A DNA stretch of 55,005 nt from Fusobacterium mortiferum (lineage in GTDB: Bacteria; Fusobacteriota; Fusobacteriia; Fusobacteriales; Fusobacteriaceae). The notes under the pieces are model-generated. The model had not been told where the DNA came from and made no database searches. It saw only the letters and a program-made list of their open reading frames with translations. A program made the position numbers and the translations under genes. Positions 34,181 through 42,941 of the stretch are shown here, piece after piece. The stretch lies in contig NZ_JACSNP010000011.1 in NCBI RefSeq assembly GCF_016900045.1, positions 1 to 55,005 on the forward strand, in the 5' to 3' direction. Each line of letters begins with the position of its first letter. The stretch's first letter is position 1.

Positions 34181-34756
34181 ATGATAAGAGAAGAGGAGTT
34201 TTATAGAAAACAGATGATAAATGGAGTTGTCTATATTATTGGAGAAAAAGAACCTTTTTCTGGAGTAATAAATTTTAGATATAAAAATGGACAGTTAAAA
34301 GAGAGAGAAACTTTTATTTATGGAATAAAAGAGGGAGCAAATATTAGATACTACGAAAGTGGTCAAATAAAGGAGTCGAATGATTTTATAAATGGAAAGT
34401 TAAATGGCGACTCTATTCAGTACTATGAAAATGGTCAAATGAAAGAATCGATAGTTTTTAAAGATGATAGAATAAATGGAGATTGGGTAAAATACTATGA
34501 AGATGGAGCTATAAAATCTAGAGGGTATTTTATAGATGGAAAATTAAATGGAAAAAAAATTAATTATTATCCAAATGGAAACATTATGGAAATAATAACT
34601 TTTAGAGATAATATACTTCATGGGGATTATATTTCTTATAATGAAAATGGAGAAATTAGAATAAATGAACATTTTATAAACGGACTAATCGAAGGAGAGA
34701 ATATCTACTATTATGAAGATGAAGAGATAAAGATAAGAGAAAAAAATAAAAAATAA
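34181..34756 (+). CDS. MORN-like repeat protein (YwqK family)
   Basis: 191 residues built of about seven repeats of roughly 23 residues of the form YYENGQMKES...F..G..NG, as in YwqK/MORN_2 proteins. Unlike the paralogue at 37967 it has no signal peptide, so it is cytosolic. Databases often label this family as an antitoxin; there is no toxin gene beside it, so that label is not supported here. The last gene of the rightward unit, with GAGAGGT before ATG and a terminator 24 bases after. Confidence 0.8.
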   Translation: MIREEEFYRKQMINGVVYIIGEKEPFSGVINFRYKNGQLKERETFIYGIKEGANIRYYESGQIKESNDFINGKLNGDSIQYYENGQMKESIVFKDDRINGDWVKYYEDGAIKSRGYFIDGKLNGKKINYYPNGNIMEIITFRDNILHGDYISYNENGEIRINEHFINGLIEGENIYYYEDEEIKIREKNKK

Positions 34757-34779
34757 TCTTTGTCCATTAAACTAAATAA

Positions 34780-34824
34780 AAAACCTTAAGGCTTGTACTA
34801 AGAACAATTCTTAAGGTTTTTTTG
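34780..34824. terminator. Bidirectional terminator
   Basis: AAACCTTAAG (34781-34790) pairs with CTTAAGGTTT (34810-34819), then TTTT. It separates the YwqK-like gene from the converging M42 peptidase. Confidence 0.85.
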
Positions 34825-34839
34825 AAATAGATAAATATT

Positions 34840-35874
34840 TTATAAATAAGCTATTAATAATTTTATAGTTTCAATGATTCCTTCAATATGAGTTCTTTCA
34901 TAGTGATGAGAAGATTCTACACTCGGTCCTATACAACCACATTTGAAATCAAATCCTTGTAAAATAGCGGCACTTGCATCAGAACCATATCTATTATAGA
35001 CATCAACTGTATATTTTATATTATTTAGCTCAGCTGCTTCCATAAGTTCAAGTCTTACACTTAGGTCATAAGGAGTTTTATTATCTTTAGCAGCTATACT
35101 AACTTTTTTCTCATCTCCTAAAGCTTCTGCTCCAACTAGTCCAATATCTAGAGCTATAAATTCATCCATATCATCTGGAATAACAGAAACTCCATGCCCT
35201 ATCTCTTCATAATTAGAGATGTAAATATATAATCCATTTTTAGGTTTAAGATTATTATCATTTAGATATTTAATATAACCAAGAACTTGAGCAATACAAA
35301 TCTTATCGTCAATAAATCTTGATTTTATATATCCACTCTCTGTGATTACAGTACGAGGATCAAAAGATACAAAGTCCCCTACTCTTACCCCTAATTGCTC
35401 TGTATCTTCTTTAGTATAAATCTCTTCATCTAGTCTTACTTCCATAGTAGAAGCATTTCTAGGCATCTCTCTTGCTTCATCTCCATATATATGAACAGAG
35501 CTTTTAACAGGGACTATAGTTCCCTCAATAGCATCTCCATCAAGAGTATGAACTAAACAATTCTCTCCTTCTACTCCACCCCAATTTACACCACCTAAGT
35601 TTACAAGTTCTAGCCTACCATTTGGTTTTATTTTTTTAACCATAGCTCCAATAGTATCAACATGGGCAGAAATCATTTTTTTATAATTATTATCTTCTCC
35701 CTCAATATAGGCAAGAATAGCTCCTTTTCTAGTTAAACTATAAGGAACATCTAACTGATCTAACTCTGCTCCTATTCTTTCCATAGCTTCATCAGTATAA
35801 CCTACTGGACTCGGAATATTTAAAAGATCCACAGCCATATCTAGTACATATTCAATATCTAAGTTAATATCCAT
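34840..35874 (-). CDS. M42-family metallopeptidase
   Basis: 344 residues of the M42 glutamyl aminopeptidase / deblocking aminopeptidase family: metal ligand His in MISAHVDTIG, GGVNWGGVEGEN, catalytic Glu in NYEEIGHGVS, and the terminal HHYERTHIEG with a metal-ligand His. It should trim peptides in the cytoplasm with two metal ions. It follows a peptide-binding lipoprotein gene by 19 bases in the same leftward unit, which fits import followed by digestion. AAGGGAGTG precedes ATG. Confidence 0.9.
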   Translation of the reverse strand: MDINLDIEYVLDMAVDLLNIPSPVGYTDEAMERIGAELDQLDVPYSLTRKGAILAYIEGEDNNYKKMISAHVDTIGAMVKKIKPNGRLELVNLGGVNWGGVEGENCLVHTLDGDAIEGTIVPVKSSVHIYGDEAREMPRNASTMEVRLDEEIYTKEDTEQLGVRVGDFVSFDPRTVITESGYIKSRFIDDKICIAQVLGYIKYLNDNNLKPKNGLYIYISNYEEIGHGVSVIPDDMDEFIALDIGLVGAEALGDEKKVSIAAKDNKTPYDLSVRLELMEAAELNNIKYTVDVYNRYGSDASAAILQGFDFKCGCIGPSVESSHHYERTHIEGIIETIKLLIAYL

Positions 35875-35893
35875 AATAATTTCACTCCCTTTT

Positions 35894-37399
35894 TTATTTT
35901 TCTATATATAAATCTTTTAGATTGTGCATCATAGTAGGATTATATTCAAATCCTTTAACTCTTTTATTAATACCTATATTTTCATTTTTGTAAAGTAATA
36001 ACCCGAAAGGAGCATCATTTTGTAAAATCTCTTGAGCTTTAAAGAAAAGTTCTTTTCTCTCTTTAGGATCAGAAGCTAATTGAGCTTGTTCTATAATTTT
36101 ATCTAATTTTTTATTTGTATAAAAAGCTCTATTTCCAGCTCCACCGTGAGAACTACTATGTAATAATGGGAAAAATACAATATCAGCATCTGAAGTACCA
36201 GATACCCAACCACCAAGTAATGCCTGATGTTCACCTTGAGCTGTTTTTTGTAGGTAAGTTCCCCACTCGAGAGTTTCAATTGTCATGTCTATTCCAATCT
36301 CTTTTAAGTTAGCTTGTATAATTTGAGCTAATTGAAGTCTTGTAGTATTATCATTTACAAATAAAGTAAATGAAGGATTTTCTATTCCAGATTTTTTTAA
36401 ATACTCAATTGCTTTTTCTTTATTATATGGATATCCCTTTACAGTGTCAGAGTAACCAAATACATTAGGATTTACTATAGAATTTGCCGGGATAGCTTTT
36501 CCCATAAAAATAGAATCAGACATACTTTTTTTATCAAGTGCATAGTTTACAGCTTTTCTAAAATTTTCATTATCAAAAGGTGCTTTTTCATTGTTAAAAG
36601 TTATATACTCAGTTGAAGTAGTAGGTTTAGATATAAGTTGTAATTTTGGATTTTTTTCAACAGTACTTCCATCAATGGCATCCATATTATAAGCTATATC
36701 TATTTCTCCAGTTTCAAGAGCAGCTAGTCTACTACTATTTTCAGTAATAGCTCTATAAGTTAAATTATCTATTTTAGGTTTTCCTTCAAAATAATTATCA
36801 AAAGATGTAAGTTCTATTTTTTCTCCACTTCCCCAATCAATAAATTTATAAGGACCAGTTCCCATAGGAGAAGTAGCAATCACGTCATTTTTAGCCAAAG
36901 TATCTTTTTCGTTTAAAATTGCAGTAATAGGATGAGCCAATCCAAAAAGCAATGGTGATGACGGTTTACTTAGAACTAATTTGACAGTATAGTCATCAAT
37001 CATTTCCACTTTTTTTATAGCATCAATCATAACTCTACTTGCTGGTTTATTAAGCATTCTATTAATACTAAATACTACATCTTTTGAAGTAAGAGTATCT
37101 CCATTATGAAATTTAACTCCCTTTTTTAATTTTATAATAAGTTCTGTTGGAGTAGTATACTCATAAGATTCTGCTAATTCTGGAACAACATTGCCATTTT
37201 CATCAATTTTTAATAGAGTATTAAATATTTGCTCAGTAATCGTAAGAGCAGGAATCTCATTATACATATTTGGATCCAAACTTTTTGGTTTTGAACCTTG
37301 TGAAACTACAACACTATTATTAATTTTTTCCTCTTTCTTTTCACTACATGCAGTTATAAAAAGAGAGAGTCCTAACATAGCAAATACAAACTTTTTCAT
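35894..37399 (-). CDS. Peptide ABC-transporter substrate-binding lipoprotein
   Basis: 501 residues, SBP_bac_5 family. Lipoprotein signal MKKFVFAMLGLSLFITACSE with lipobox TAC. Then SKPKSLDPNMYNE, IFNTLLKIDENGNVVPELAESYE and YALDKKSM, typical of DppA/OppA proteins. It captures peptides outside the inner membrane. No permease or ATPase is next to it, so it must dock to a transporter encoded elsewhere. It is followed by an M42 peptidase. Its nearest relative in the window by architecture is the nickel-type binding protein at 43912, but it lacks the nickel-family segments. GGAGGGG precedes ATG. Confidence 0.9.
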   Translation of the reverse strand: MKKFVFAMLGLSLFITACSEKKEEKINNSVVVSQGSKPKSLDPNMYNEIPALTITEQIFNTLLKIDENGNVVPELAESYEYTTPTELIIKLKKGVKFHNGDTLTSKDVVFSINRMLNKPASRVMIDAIKKVEMIDDYTVKLVLSKPSSPLLFGLAHPITAILNEKDTLAKNDVIATSPMGTGPYKFIDWGSGEKIELTSFDNYFEGKPKIDNLTYRAITENSSRLAALETGEIDIAYNMDAIDGSTVEKNPKLQLISKPTTSTEYITFNNEKAPFDNENFRKAVNYALDKKSMSDSIFMGKAIPANSIVNPNVFGYSDTVKGYPYNKEKAIEYLKKSGIENPSFTLFVNDNTTRLQLAQIIQANLKEIGIDMTIETLEWGTYLQKTAQGEHQALLGGWVSGTSDADIVFFPLLHSSSHGGAGNRAFYTNKKLDKIIEQAQLASDPKERKELFFKAQEILQNDAPFGLLLYKNENIGINKRVKGFEYNPTMMHNLKDLYIEK

Positions 37400-37533
37400 A
37401 AAATCCCCTCCAAGTTTAATATTAATAGTTACATCTTACTATTGAAAATAAAATTTTAAAAATAGATAAAATATATGTTTTTCTTTCAATAAATATATAA
37501 TTAAATAAACCAAGATTTAAAATTTTAATAAAA

Positions 37534-37566
37534 AATGACTAATACAATTTTTATTGTATAGCCATT
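37534..37566 (-). terminator. Terminator after TSCPD gene
   Basis: On the minus strand AATGGCTATACAAT (37566-37553) pairs with ATTGTATTAGTCATT (37548-37534), loop of 4, followed by T residues. Confidence 0.75.
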
Positions 37567-37575
37567 TAGATAGTT

Positions 37576-37818
37576 TTAAGATAATGATTTTAAAATTTTA
37601 GCTAGTTGGTCAGGACAAGAAGTTCCTCTTCCTCTACAGTCAATTCCTTCTAATTTTTTTATAACTTCATCTTTATTCATTCCTAAGATAAGATTTTGAA
37701 GTCCATGAGTATTTCCATCGCATCCACCACAAAACTCTATTTCAGTAATAATTCCATTTTCGTCAAACTCTACTCCGATCTCTTTTGCACAAATTTTTTC
37801 AGTTTTATAATATTTCAT
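37576..37818 (-). CDS. TSCPD-domain protein
   Basis: 80 residues of the TSCPD family (TIGR03905 type). Cys-rich: CAKEIGVEF, EFCGGCDGNTHGLQ, and terminal CRGRGTSCPDQLAKIL, which gives the family name. The conserved Cys residues suggest a metal or nucleotide-reductase-like site; related segments occur at the C terminus of class II ribonucleotide reductases. Standalone role unknown. AGGAGGATATT precedes ATG; single-gene unit. Confidence 0.9.
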   Translation of the reverse strand: MKYYKTEKICAKEIGVEFDENGIITEIEFCGGCDGNTHGLQNLILGMNKDEVIKKLEGIDCRGRGTSCPDQLAKILKSLS

Positions 37819-37966
37819 AATATCCTCCTACAATTTTAATTCCATATAGGAGTATTATACAAAAAAATATATAAAAATACAAGTTTTATAAAATTACATA
37901 GGTATTTATAAAAAATATGGTAAAATATTAATTAGAGAAAATAAACTTAGGAGGAAAGTATCTAAA

Positions 37967-38449
37967 ATGAAAAAATTATTAGTAACAGGATTTATTTTAT
38001 TAGCTTTAACAGGATGTGGAAAAGAGATTGATATTTCACAAAAACAAGTAAGAAATGGAATTGTTTATACAGTAAATGCAACTGAGCCATATACTGGAAA
38101 AGTTATTGGAAAGTATAAGAATGGAAAAGAAAAGCTTCTTGAAAATTTTAAAGATGGAAAATTTAATGGAACTCAAACTTATTATTATGATAATGGACAA
38201 ATTAAAGAAAAAATATCTTATGAAAATGGAGTACCAGTAGGGACTTATTATGAGTATCATCAAAATGGAGAAATAGTATATACAGGACAATTTTCTAATG
38301 GTAAGAAAAATGGAGAGTGGAACAGATATACAGACGAGAAAAAATTAATTCTTACTGAGACATATAAAGATGGTAAATTAGAAGATGTTAAACAATTTAT
38401 AGTAGATACAGACAAAATAAAAGGAAAAATAAATAGCTTATTTAATTAA
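37967..38449 (+). CDS. MORN-like repeat lipoprotein (YwqK family)
   Basis: 160 residues. Lipoprotein signal MKKLLVTGFILLALTGCGKE with lipobox TGC (Cys17), then about four repeats of the YYDNGQIKEK / YHQNGEIVYT type. A secreted paralogue of the cytosolic protein at 34181. Function unknown; lipid anchoring puts it at the envelope. TTAGGAGGAAAG precedes ATG. Single-gene unit. Confidence 0.82.
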   Translation: MKKLLVTGFILLALTGCGKEIDISQKQVRNGIVYTVNATEPYTGKVIGKYKNGKEKLLENFKDGKFNGTQTYYYDNGQIKEKISYENGVPVGTYYEYHQNGEIVYTGQFSNGKKNGEWNRYTDEKKLILTETYKDGKLEDVKQFIVDTDKIKGKINSLFN

Positions 38450-38576
38450 GTAAAATATAGAAAATCAAACACTGTTCAAGTATAGGAAAAAACAATACTA
38501 AAAAAATAATACTTTGATACAAAATTGAAAAGTAATTAGTGAATTTTAAAAAAATAAAAAAAAATTAAAATTACAC

Positions 38577-38605
38577 TTGATTTTTTTGTGATTTAGGAGT
38601 ATACT
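38577..38605 (+). promoter_or_regulatory. Promoter of small-peptide transcription unit
   Basis: TTGATT (38577-38582), 17-base spacer, TATACT (38600-38605). It starts a short unit that ends at the hairpin at 38825-38849. The gap 38450-38950 holds this unit and the livJ promoter. Confidence 0.7.
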
Positions 38606-38655
38606 TCTTTCTAACAACTAAAAATAATAATTTTATAAAAAGGAGAGAAGAGACT

Positions 38656-38763
38656 ATGTTAATGTTTAATGTAATAATATTTGTCATATGCATAATATTA
38701 CTCATACAAATAGATATGAGTCTAATTTCATATACAAAAAATTACGTTAGGCATATGGTATAG
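38656..38763 (+). CDS. 35-residue hydrophobic small protein or leader peptide
   Basis: ATG at 38656 follows AAAAAGGAGAGAAGAGACT, a strong ribosome site. The product is 35 residues: MLMFNVIIFVICIILLIQID, then MSLISYTKNYVRHMV. A single membrane segment (about 4-19) and a basic tail. Eight Ile, four Val and four Leu make up 16 of 35 residues; seven of the Ile codons are ATA. It has its own promoter and terminator and lies before the branched-chain amino acid importer. It could be a leader peptide, a small membrane protein or a type I toxin-like peptide. Real translation is likely from the ribosome site, function is not known. Confidence 0.65.
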   Translation: MLMFNVIIFVICIILLIQIDMSLISYTKNYVRHMV

Positions 38764-38824
38764 TTTTAACTTAGTAACTATAGAATTTAGATAGGATAGG
38801 AATATTCTATTTAAGTATAAAGAT

Positions 38825-38849
38825 ACAGCCTAATAAGGCTGTTTTTTTA
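38825..38849 (+). terminator. Terminator of the small-peptide unit
   Basis: ACAGCC (38825-38830) pairs with GGCTGT (38837-38842), followed by seven T. Confidence 0.85.
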
Positions 38850-38900
38850 TAACCAAAATTCTGTCCGTCTATAAGAGACTTAAATAACTTTTTATTAGTA

Positions 38901-38929
38901 TTGTTTTTAGTGGAATCAATATTTATATA
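38901..38929 (+). promoter_or_regulatory. livJ promoter
   Basis: TTGTTT (38901-38906), 17-base spacer, TATATA (38924-38929), 22 bases before the livJ start codon. It is close to the start, so the 5' leader would be very short. Confidence 0.45.
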
Positions 38930-38950
38930 CATTTTAAAGGGGGAATCAAA

Positions 38951-40099
38951 ATGAAAAAATTTACTTTAATGCTTTTAGGACTGTCGTTTCTAATTACAGC
39001 TTGCGGGGGAGAAAAGGAAGCTAAAACAGCAAAGGAGAGTAACACAATTAAAATTGGAGCTACAGCACCATTAACAGGACCAGTAGCAATTTATGGAGTT
39101 ACAGCTACAAATGGTTCAAAATTAGCTATGGAAGAGATCAACAAAAATGGAGGAATTTTAGGGAAACAAGTTGAGTTTCTTGTCCTCGATTCAAAGGGAG
39201 ATGCTACTGAAGCGATTACTGCTTATAATAGACTTGTAGATGAGGGGATTGTAGCATTTATTGGGGATGCTCCTTCTAAGCCTACACTAGCTATAGCTGA
39301 AGTTGCTGCTCAAGATAAGATGCCAATGATTACACCAACTGGAACACAATTTAACATTACAGAAGCTGGACCAAACGTATTCCGTGTATGTTTTACAGAT
39401 CCTTACCAAGGGGTAATTTTAGCTAATCTTGCTAAGAAAAATTTAGGAGCAAAAACAGTAGCTATTTTAGTTAATAACTCAAGTGATTATTCTGATGGAG
39501 TTACAAAAGCATTTCTTGAAGAAGCAAATAAACTTGGATTAAAAATTGTTGCTAAAGAGGGATATGCTGAAGGAGATAAAGACTTTAGAGCTCAACTTAC
39601 AAAGGTGGCATCAGCTAATCCAGATGTATTAGTTATTCCAGATTATTATGAACAAGCGGCTTTGATCTCTACACAAGCTAGAGAAGTTGGAGTTAAATCT
39701 ACTCTTATTGGACCAGATGGTTGGGATGGAGTAGCAAAAGCATTAGATCCATCTTCATATAAGGCTATTGAGAATAGTTACTTTACTAACCACTACTCAT
39801 TAGAAGATAAAAATGAAAAAGTACAAAATTTCGTAAAAGCATACAAAGCAAAATATAATGAAGAGCCATCATCATTTGCTGCTCTATCTTATGATGCTGC
39901 ATATATTATGAAAGATGCAATTGAAAAAGCTGGTTCAACTGATAAAGAAGCTATTGTTAAAGCTATGAAAGGTATTGAATTTGATGGAGTTACTGGACAC
40001 TTAAAATTCGATGATAAAAATAACCCGGTTAAAGCTGTAACTGTTTTAAAAATTGTAAATGGTAACTATACTTTTGATTCTGTAATTCAACCGGAATAG
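38951..40099 (+). CDS. livJ: Branched-chain amino acid ABC transporter, substrate-binding lipoprotein
   Basis: 382 residues. Lipoprotein signal MKKFTLMLLGLSFLITACGG (Cys18), then a type I periplasmic-binding fold (IKIGATAPLTGPVAIYG, GGILGKQVEFLVLDSKGD, LSYDAAYIMKDAIEKAGS). It binds leucine, isoleucine or valine outside the inner membrane and delivers them to LivHM. First gene of the liv operon; AAAGGGGGAA precedes ATG. A strong hairpin between it and livH probably allows higher expression than the permease genes. Confidence 0.93.
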   Translation: MKKFTLMLLGLSFLITACGGEKEAKTAKESNTIKIGATAPLTGPVAIYGVTATNGSKLAMEEINKNGGILGKQVEFLVLDSKGDATEAITAYNRLVDEGIVAFIGDAPSKPTLAIAEVAAQDKMPMITPTGTQFNITEAGPNVFRVCFTDPYQGVILANLAKKNLGAKTVAILVNNSSDYSDGVTKAFLEEANKLGLKIVAKEGYAEGDKDFRAQLTKVASANPDVLVIPDYYEQAALISTQAREVGVKSTLIGPDGWDGVAKALDPSSYKAIENSYFTNHYSLEDKNEKVQNFVKAYKAKYNEEPSSFAALSYDAAYIMKDAIEKAGSTDKEAIVKAMKGIEFDGVTGHLKFDDKNNPVKAVTVLKIVNGNYTFDSVIQPE

Positions 40100-40124
40100 T
40101 ATTAAAATTATAAAAAATTTAGTG

Positions 40125-40191
40125 TAGGAATTAGGAGTAGCTGAAGCTGATGCTTTAGCTCTCTAAAATTCTTAAAAGCACTTTATTCCTA
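40125..40191 (+). other. Intercistronic stem-loop livJ-livH
   Basis: Inner stem TTAGGAGTAGCTGAAGC (40131-40147) with GCTTTAGCTCTCTAA (40152-40166), interrupted by mismatches; outer stem TAGGAAT (40125-40131) with ATTCCTA (40185-40191). No T-run follows, so a processing or stability element is more likely than a full terminator. Confidence 0.65.
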
Positions 40192-40228
40192 GCTAAAATA
40201 ACTATAAGACATTGAGAGGAGAGAAAAA

Positions 40229-41113
40229 ATGGAATTTATTATGCAAATTATTAATGGACTACAGATTGGTAGTATCTATGCACTAGTTTCACTTGGTTAT
40301 ACCATGGTTTATGGAATAGCACAACTTATTAACTTTGCACATGGGGATATTATTATGGTGGGAGCTTATGTTTCACTATTTAGTATACCTGTTTTTACAA
40401 GAATGGGATTACCCGTATGGCTTACAGTAGTACCTGCTATTGTTATTTGTGTAGTCTTGGGTATGTTAACAGAGAGAATTGCATATAGACCACTTAGAAA
40501 TTCACCAAGAATTTCTAACTTAATCACAGCCATAGGAGTAAGCTTATTCTTAGAGAATTTATTTATGAAACTTTTTACTCCTAATACAAGAGCCTTTCCA
40601 AAAGTATTTACTCAAGAGCCTCTTAGATTTGGTGATATTTATTTAAATTATGGGACTGTTGTAACTATTATATTAACTTTGATATTATCTATAGGGCTAC
40701 AATATTTTATGAAAAAAACTAAGTATGGAAAAGCTATGCTAGCTACAAGTGAAGATTATGGAGCAGCAAGACTTGTTGGTATCAATGTAAATAGTACTAT
40801 ACAGCTTACATTCGCAATAGGAAGTGGATTAGCTGCTATTGCTTCTGTATTATACGTTTCGGCTTACCCTCAAGTTCAACCTCTTATGGGATCAATGTTG
40901 GGAATAAAGGCATTTATAGCTGCGGTACTTGGTGGAATAGGAATTCTTCCAGGAGCAGTAATAGGAGGATTTATTCTTGGAATTGTAGAAAGTTTAACTA
41001 GAGCTTACTTGTCATCACAACTTGCAGATGCTTTTGTGTTTGCTATACTTATTATAGTTTTACTTTTTAAACCAACAGGACTTTTAGGAAAAAATTTAAG
41101 AGAAAAAGTATAG
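40229..41113 (+). CDS. livH: Branched-chain amino acid ABC permease LivH
   Basis: 294 residues, about eight membrane segments. MEFIMQIINGLQIGSIYALV at the start and GIKAFIAAVLGGIGILPGAV near 225-244 are the LivH signatures; the C terminus ends LFKPTGLLGKN. Forms the membrane channel with LivM. GAGAGGAGAG precedes ATG; livM follows after 12 bases. Confidence 0.95.
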   Translation: MEFIMQIINGLQIGSIYALVSLGYTMVYGIAQLINFAHGDIIMVGAYVSLFSIPVFTRMGLPVWLTVVPAIVICVVLGMLTERIAYRPLRNSPRISNLITAIGVSLFLENLFMKLFTPNTRAFPKVFTQEPLRFGDIYLNYGTVVTIILTLILSIGLQYFMKKTKYGKAMLATSEDYGAARLVGINVNSTIQLTFAIGSGLAAIASVLYVSAYPQVQPLMGSMLGIKAFIAAVLGGIGILPGAVIGGFILGIVESLTRAYLSSQLADAFVFAILIIVLLFKPTGLLGKNLREKV

Positions 41114-41125
41114 GAGGAAAGAGAG

Positions 41126-42100
41126 ATGAATCAAACAAAGAGATGGAGTTATGCTTTAACTCTGGTTCTAATAGTTATTGGATATTTTTTATTAACTGGA
41201 TTGATAAGTTCTGGAGCTATTTCAAGATATCAAACAACAGTAATGATTTTTATATGTATAAATATAATTTTAGCGGTAAGTTTAAATATAACAGTTGGTT
41301 GTCTTGGGCAGATAACAATTGGGCATGCTGGATTTATGTCTGTAGGAGCTTATGCAGCAGCACTATTTGCAAAATCTGGAATTGTAGCTGGGTTGCCTGG
41401 ATATATTATAGCTTTAATTATTGGTGGAATTGTAGCTGGAATAATTGGAGTCATTATTGGGATTCCTGCTTTAAGATTAAATGGAGATTATTTAGCTATT
41501 ATTACTCTTGCTTTTGGAGAGATAATCAGAGTTTTAATAGAATATTTTGATTTTACAGGAGGGGCTCAAGGACTTAGAGGAATTCCACGTTTTAATAAAT
41601 TTGGAGTAATTTATATAATAATGGTATTATGTGTAGCTATGATGTTTTCACTTATGACAAGTCGTCACGGAAGAGCAATTTTAGCTATTAGAGATGATGA
41701 AATTGCTAGTGGAGCATCTGGAATAAATACTACATATTATAAAACTTTTGCTTTTACAGTTTCTGCTATATTTGCTGGGGTAGCTGGTGGAATATATGCT
41801 CAAAACATGGGAATTCTAGGAGCAAGACAATTCGATTTTAACTACTCTATAAATATTTTAGTTATGGTAGTTTTAGGAGGAATGGGAAGTTTTACTGGTT
41901 CAATAATATCAGCAATTGCTTTAACAGTTTTACCTGAAGTATTGAGAGAGTTCTCAGATTATCGTATGATAGTTTACTCTTTATTACTAATTTTAACTAT
42001 GATTTTCCGTCCAACTGGATTATTAGGACGTAAAGAGTTCCAAATCTCAAAATTGGTTGAAAAATTTATTACAAAAAGGGGGGCAACAAATGTCAAATAG
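41126..42100 (+). CDS. livM: Branched-chain amino acid ABC permease LivM
   Basis: 324 residues, about ten membrane segments. NITVGCLGQITIGHAGFMSV (near 53-72), RLNGDYLAIITLAFGEI and VLGGMGSFTGSI are LivM signatures. Pairs with LivH. AGGAGGAAAG precedes ATG; its last 11 bases overlap livG. Confidence 0.95.
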   Translation: MNQTKRWSYALTLVLIVIGYFLLTGLISSGAISRYQTTVMIFICINIILAVSLNITVGCLGQITIGHAGFMSVGAYAAALFAKSGIVAGLPGYIIALIIGGIVAGIIGVIIGIPALRLNGDYLAIITLAFGEIIRVLIEYFDFTGGAQGLRGIPRFNKFGVIYIIMVLCVAMMFSLMTSRHGRAILAIRDDEIASGASGINTTYYKTFAFTVSAIFAGVAGGIYAQNMGILGARQFDFNYSINILVMVVLGGMGSFTGSIISAIALTVLPEVLREFSDYRMIVYSLLLILTMIFRPTGLLGRKEFQISKLVEKFITKRGATNVK

Positions 42101-42941
42101 AATTTTACATGCTAAGGATATAAATATTACTTTTGGTGCTCTTAGAGCTGTAAGTGATTTTAATTTAGAATTAAGAGAGAAGGAATTAGTTGGACTTATC
42201 GGACCAAATGGAGCAGGAAAGACAACTGTATTTAATATATTAACTGGGGTATATTCTGCTACATCTGGAACTTACACTTTTAATGGAATAGAGGTAAAGA
42301 AAACTCCTACATATAAATTAGTAAGAAGAGGACTTGCTAGAACTTTCCAAAATATTAGACTTTTTAAAAATATGAGTGTATTAGATAATGTATTAGTAGC
42401 AAATAACTTTAATATGAAATATGGAGTTTTTACTGGAATTTTCCGTTTACCAAAATTTTGGTTAGAGGAGAGAAGGGCAAAGAAAAAAGCTTTAAAACTT
42501 CTAAGAATTTTCGATTTAGATAAGTATGCCGATACTCCAGCTGGAAGTTTACCATACGGCCAACAAAGAAAATTAGAAATAGCTCGTGCTATGGCTACTA
42601 ATCCAAAAGTTTTATTATTAGATGAACCAGCAGCAGGAATGAATCCTACTGAAACTGAAGAGTTAATGAAAACTATAAAGTTAATAAGAGATAAGTTTGG
42701 AATAGCAATTTTATTAATAGAACACGATATGAAACTGGTTTTAGGAATTTGTGAAAGACTTATAGTTTTAGATCATGGAACAATTATAGCTAGTGGAGAT
42801 CCACAAAAAGTTGTTAATGATCCAGCAGTTGTTACTGCTTATTTAGGTAAAGATGATGATGAAATTGATGAAGAGGAAGAGGAAAATAAAAAAATCGCTT
42901 CAGTAAAAGCTGAGATATTTAATGATGAGGAGGAAGAGTAA
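42090..42941 (+). CDS. livG: Branched-chain amino acid ABC ATPase LivG
   Basis: 283 residues. Walker A GPNGAGKTTVFN, signature LPYGQQRKLEIARAMA, Walker B VLLLDEPAAGMNP with the LivG-specific AAGMN. The C-terminal tail after YLGK is a run of Asp/Glu residues, longer than in E. coli LivG. The ATG at 42090, behind AAAGGGGGG, is preferred over an in-frame TTG at 42057 that lies deep in livM. It overlaps livM by 11 bases and is translationally coupled to livF (TAATG). Confidence 0.94.
   Translation: MSNRILHAKDINITFGALRAVSDFNLELREKELVGLIGPNGAGKTTVFNILTGVYSATSGTYTFNGIEVKKTPTYKLVRRGLARTFQNIRLFKNMSVLDNVLVANNFNMKYGVFTGIFRLPKFWLEERRAKKKALKLLRIFDLDKYADTPAGSLPYGQQRKLEIARAMATNPKVLLLDEPAAGMNPTETEELMKTIKLIRDKFGIAILLIEHDMKLVLGICERLIVLDHGTIIASGDPQKVVNDPAVVTAYLGKDDDEIDEEEEENKKIASVKAEIFNDEEEE

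Noticed and set aside
34181-34756. Toxin-antitoxin system
   Set aside because: The YwqK family carries an antitoxin label in databases, but no toxin candidate lies beside either paralogue.
41143-41550. Open frame rich in Trp, Asn, Tyr and Cys inside livM
   Set aside because: Composition is what a shifted membrane-protein gene gives; livM has clear family motifs in the other frame.
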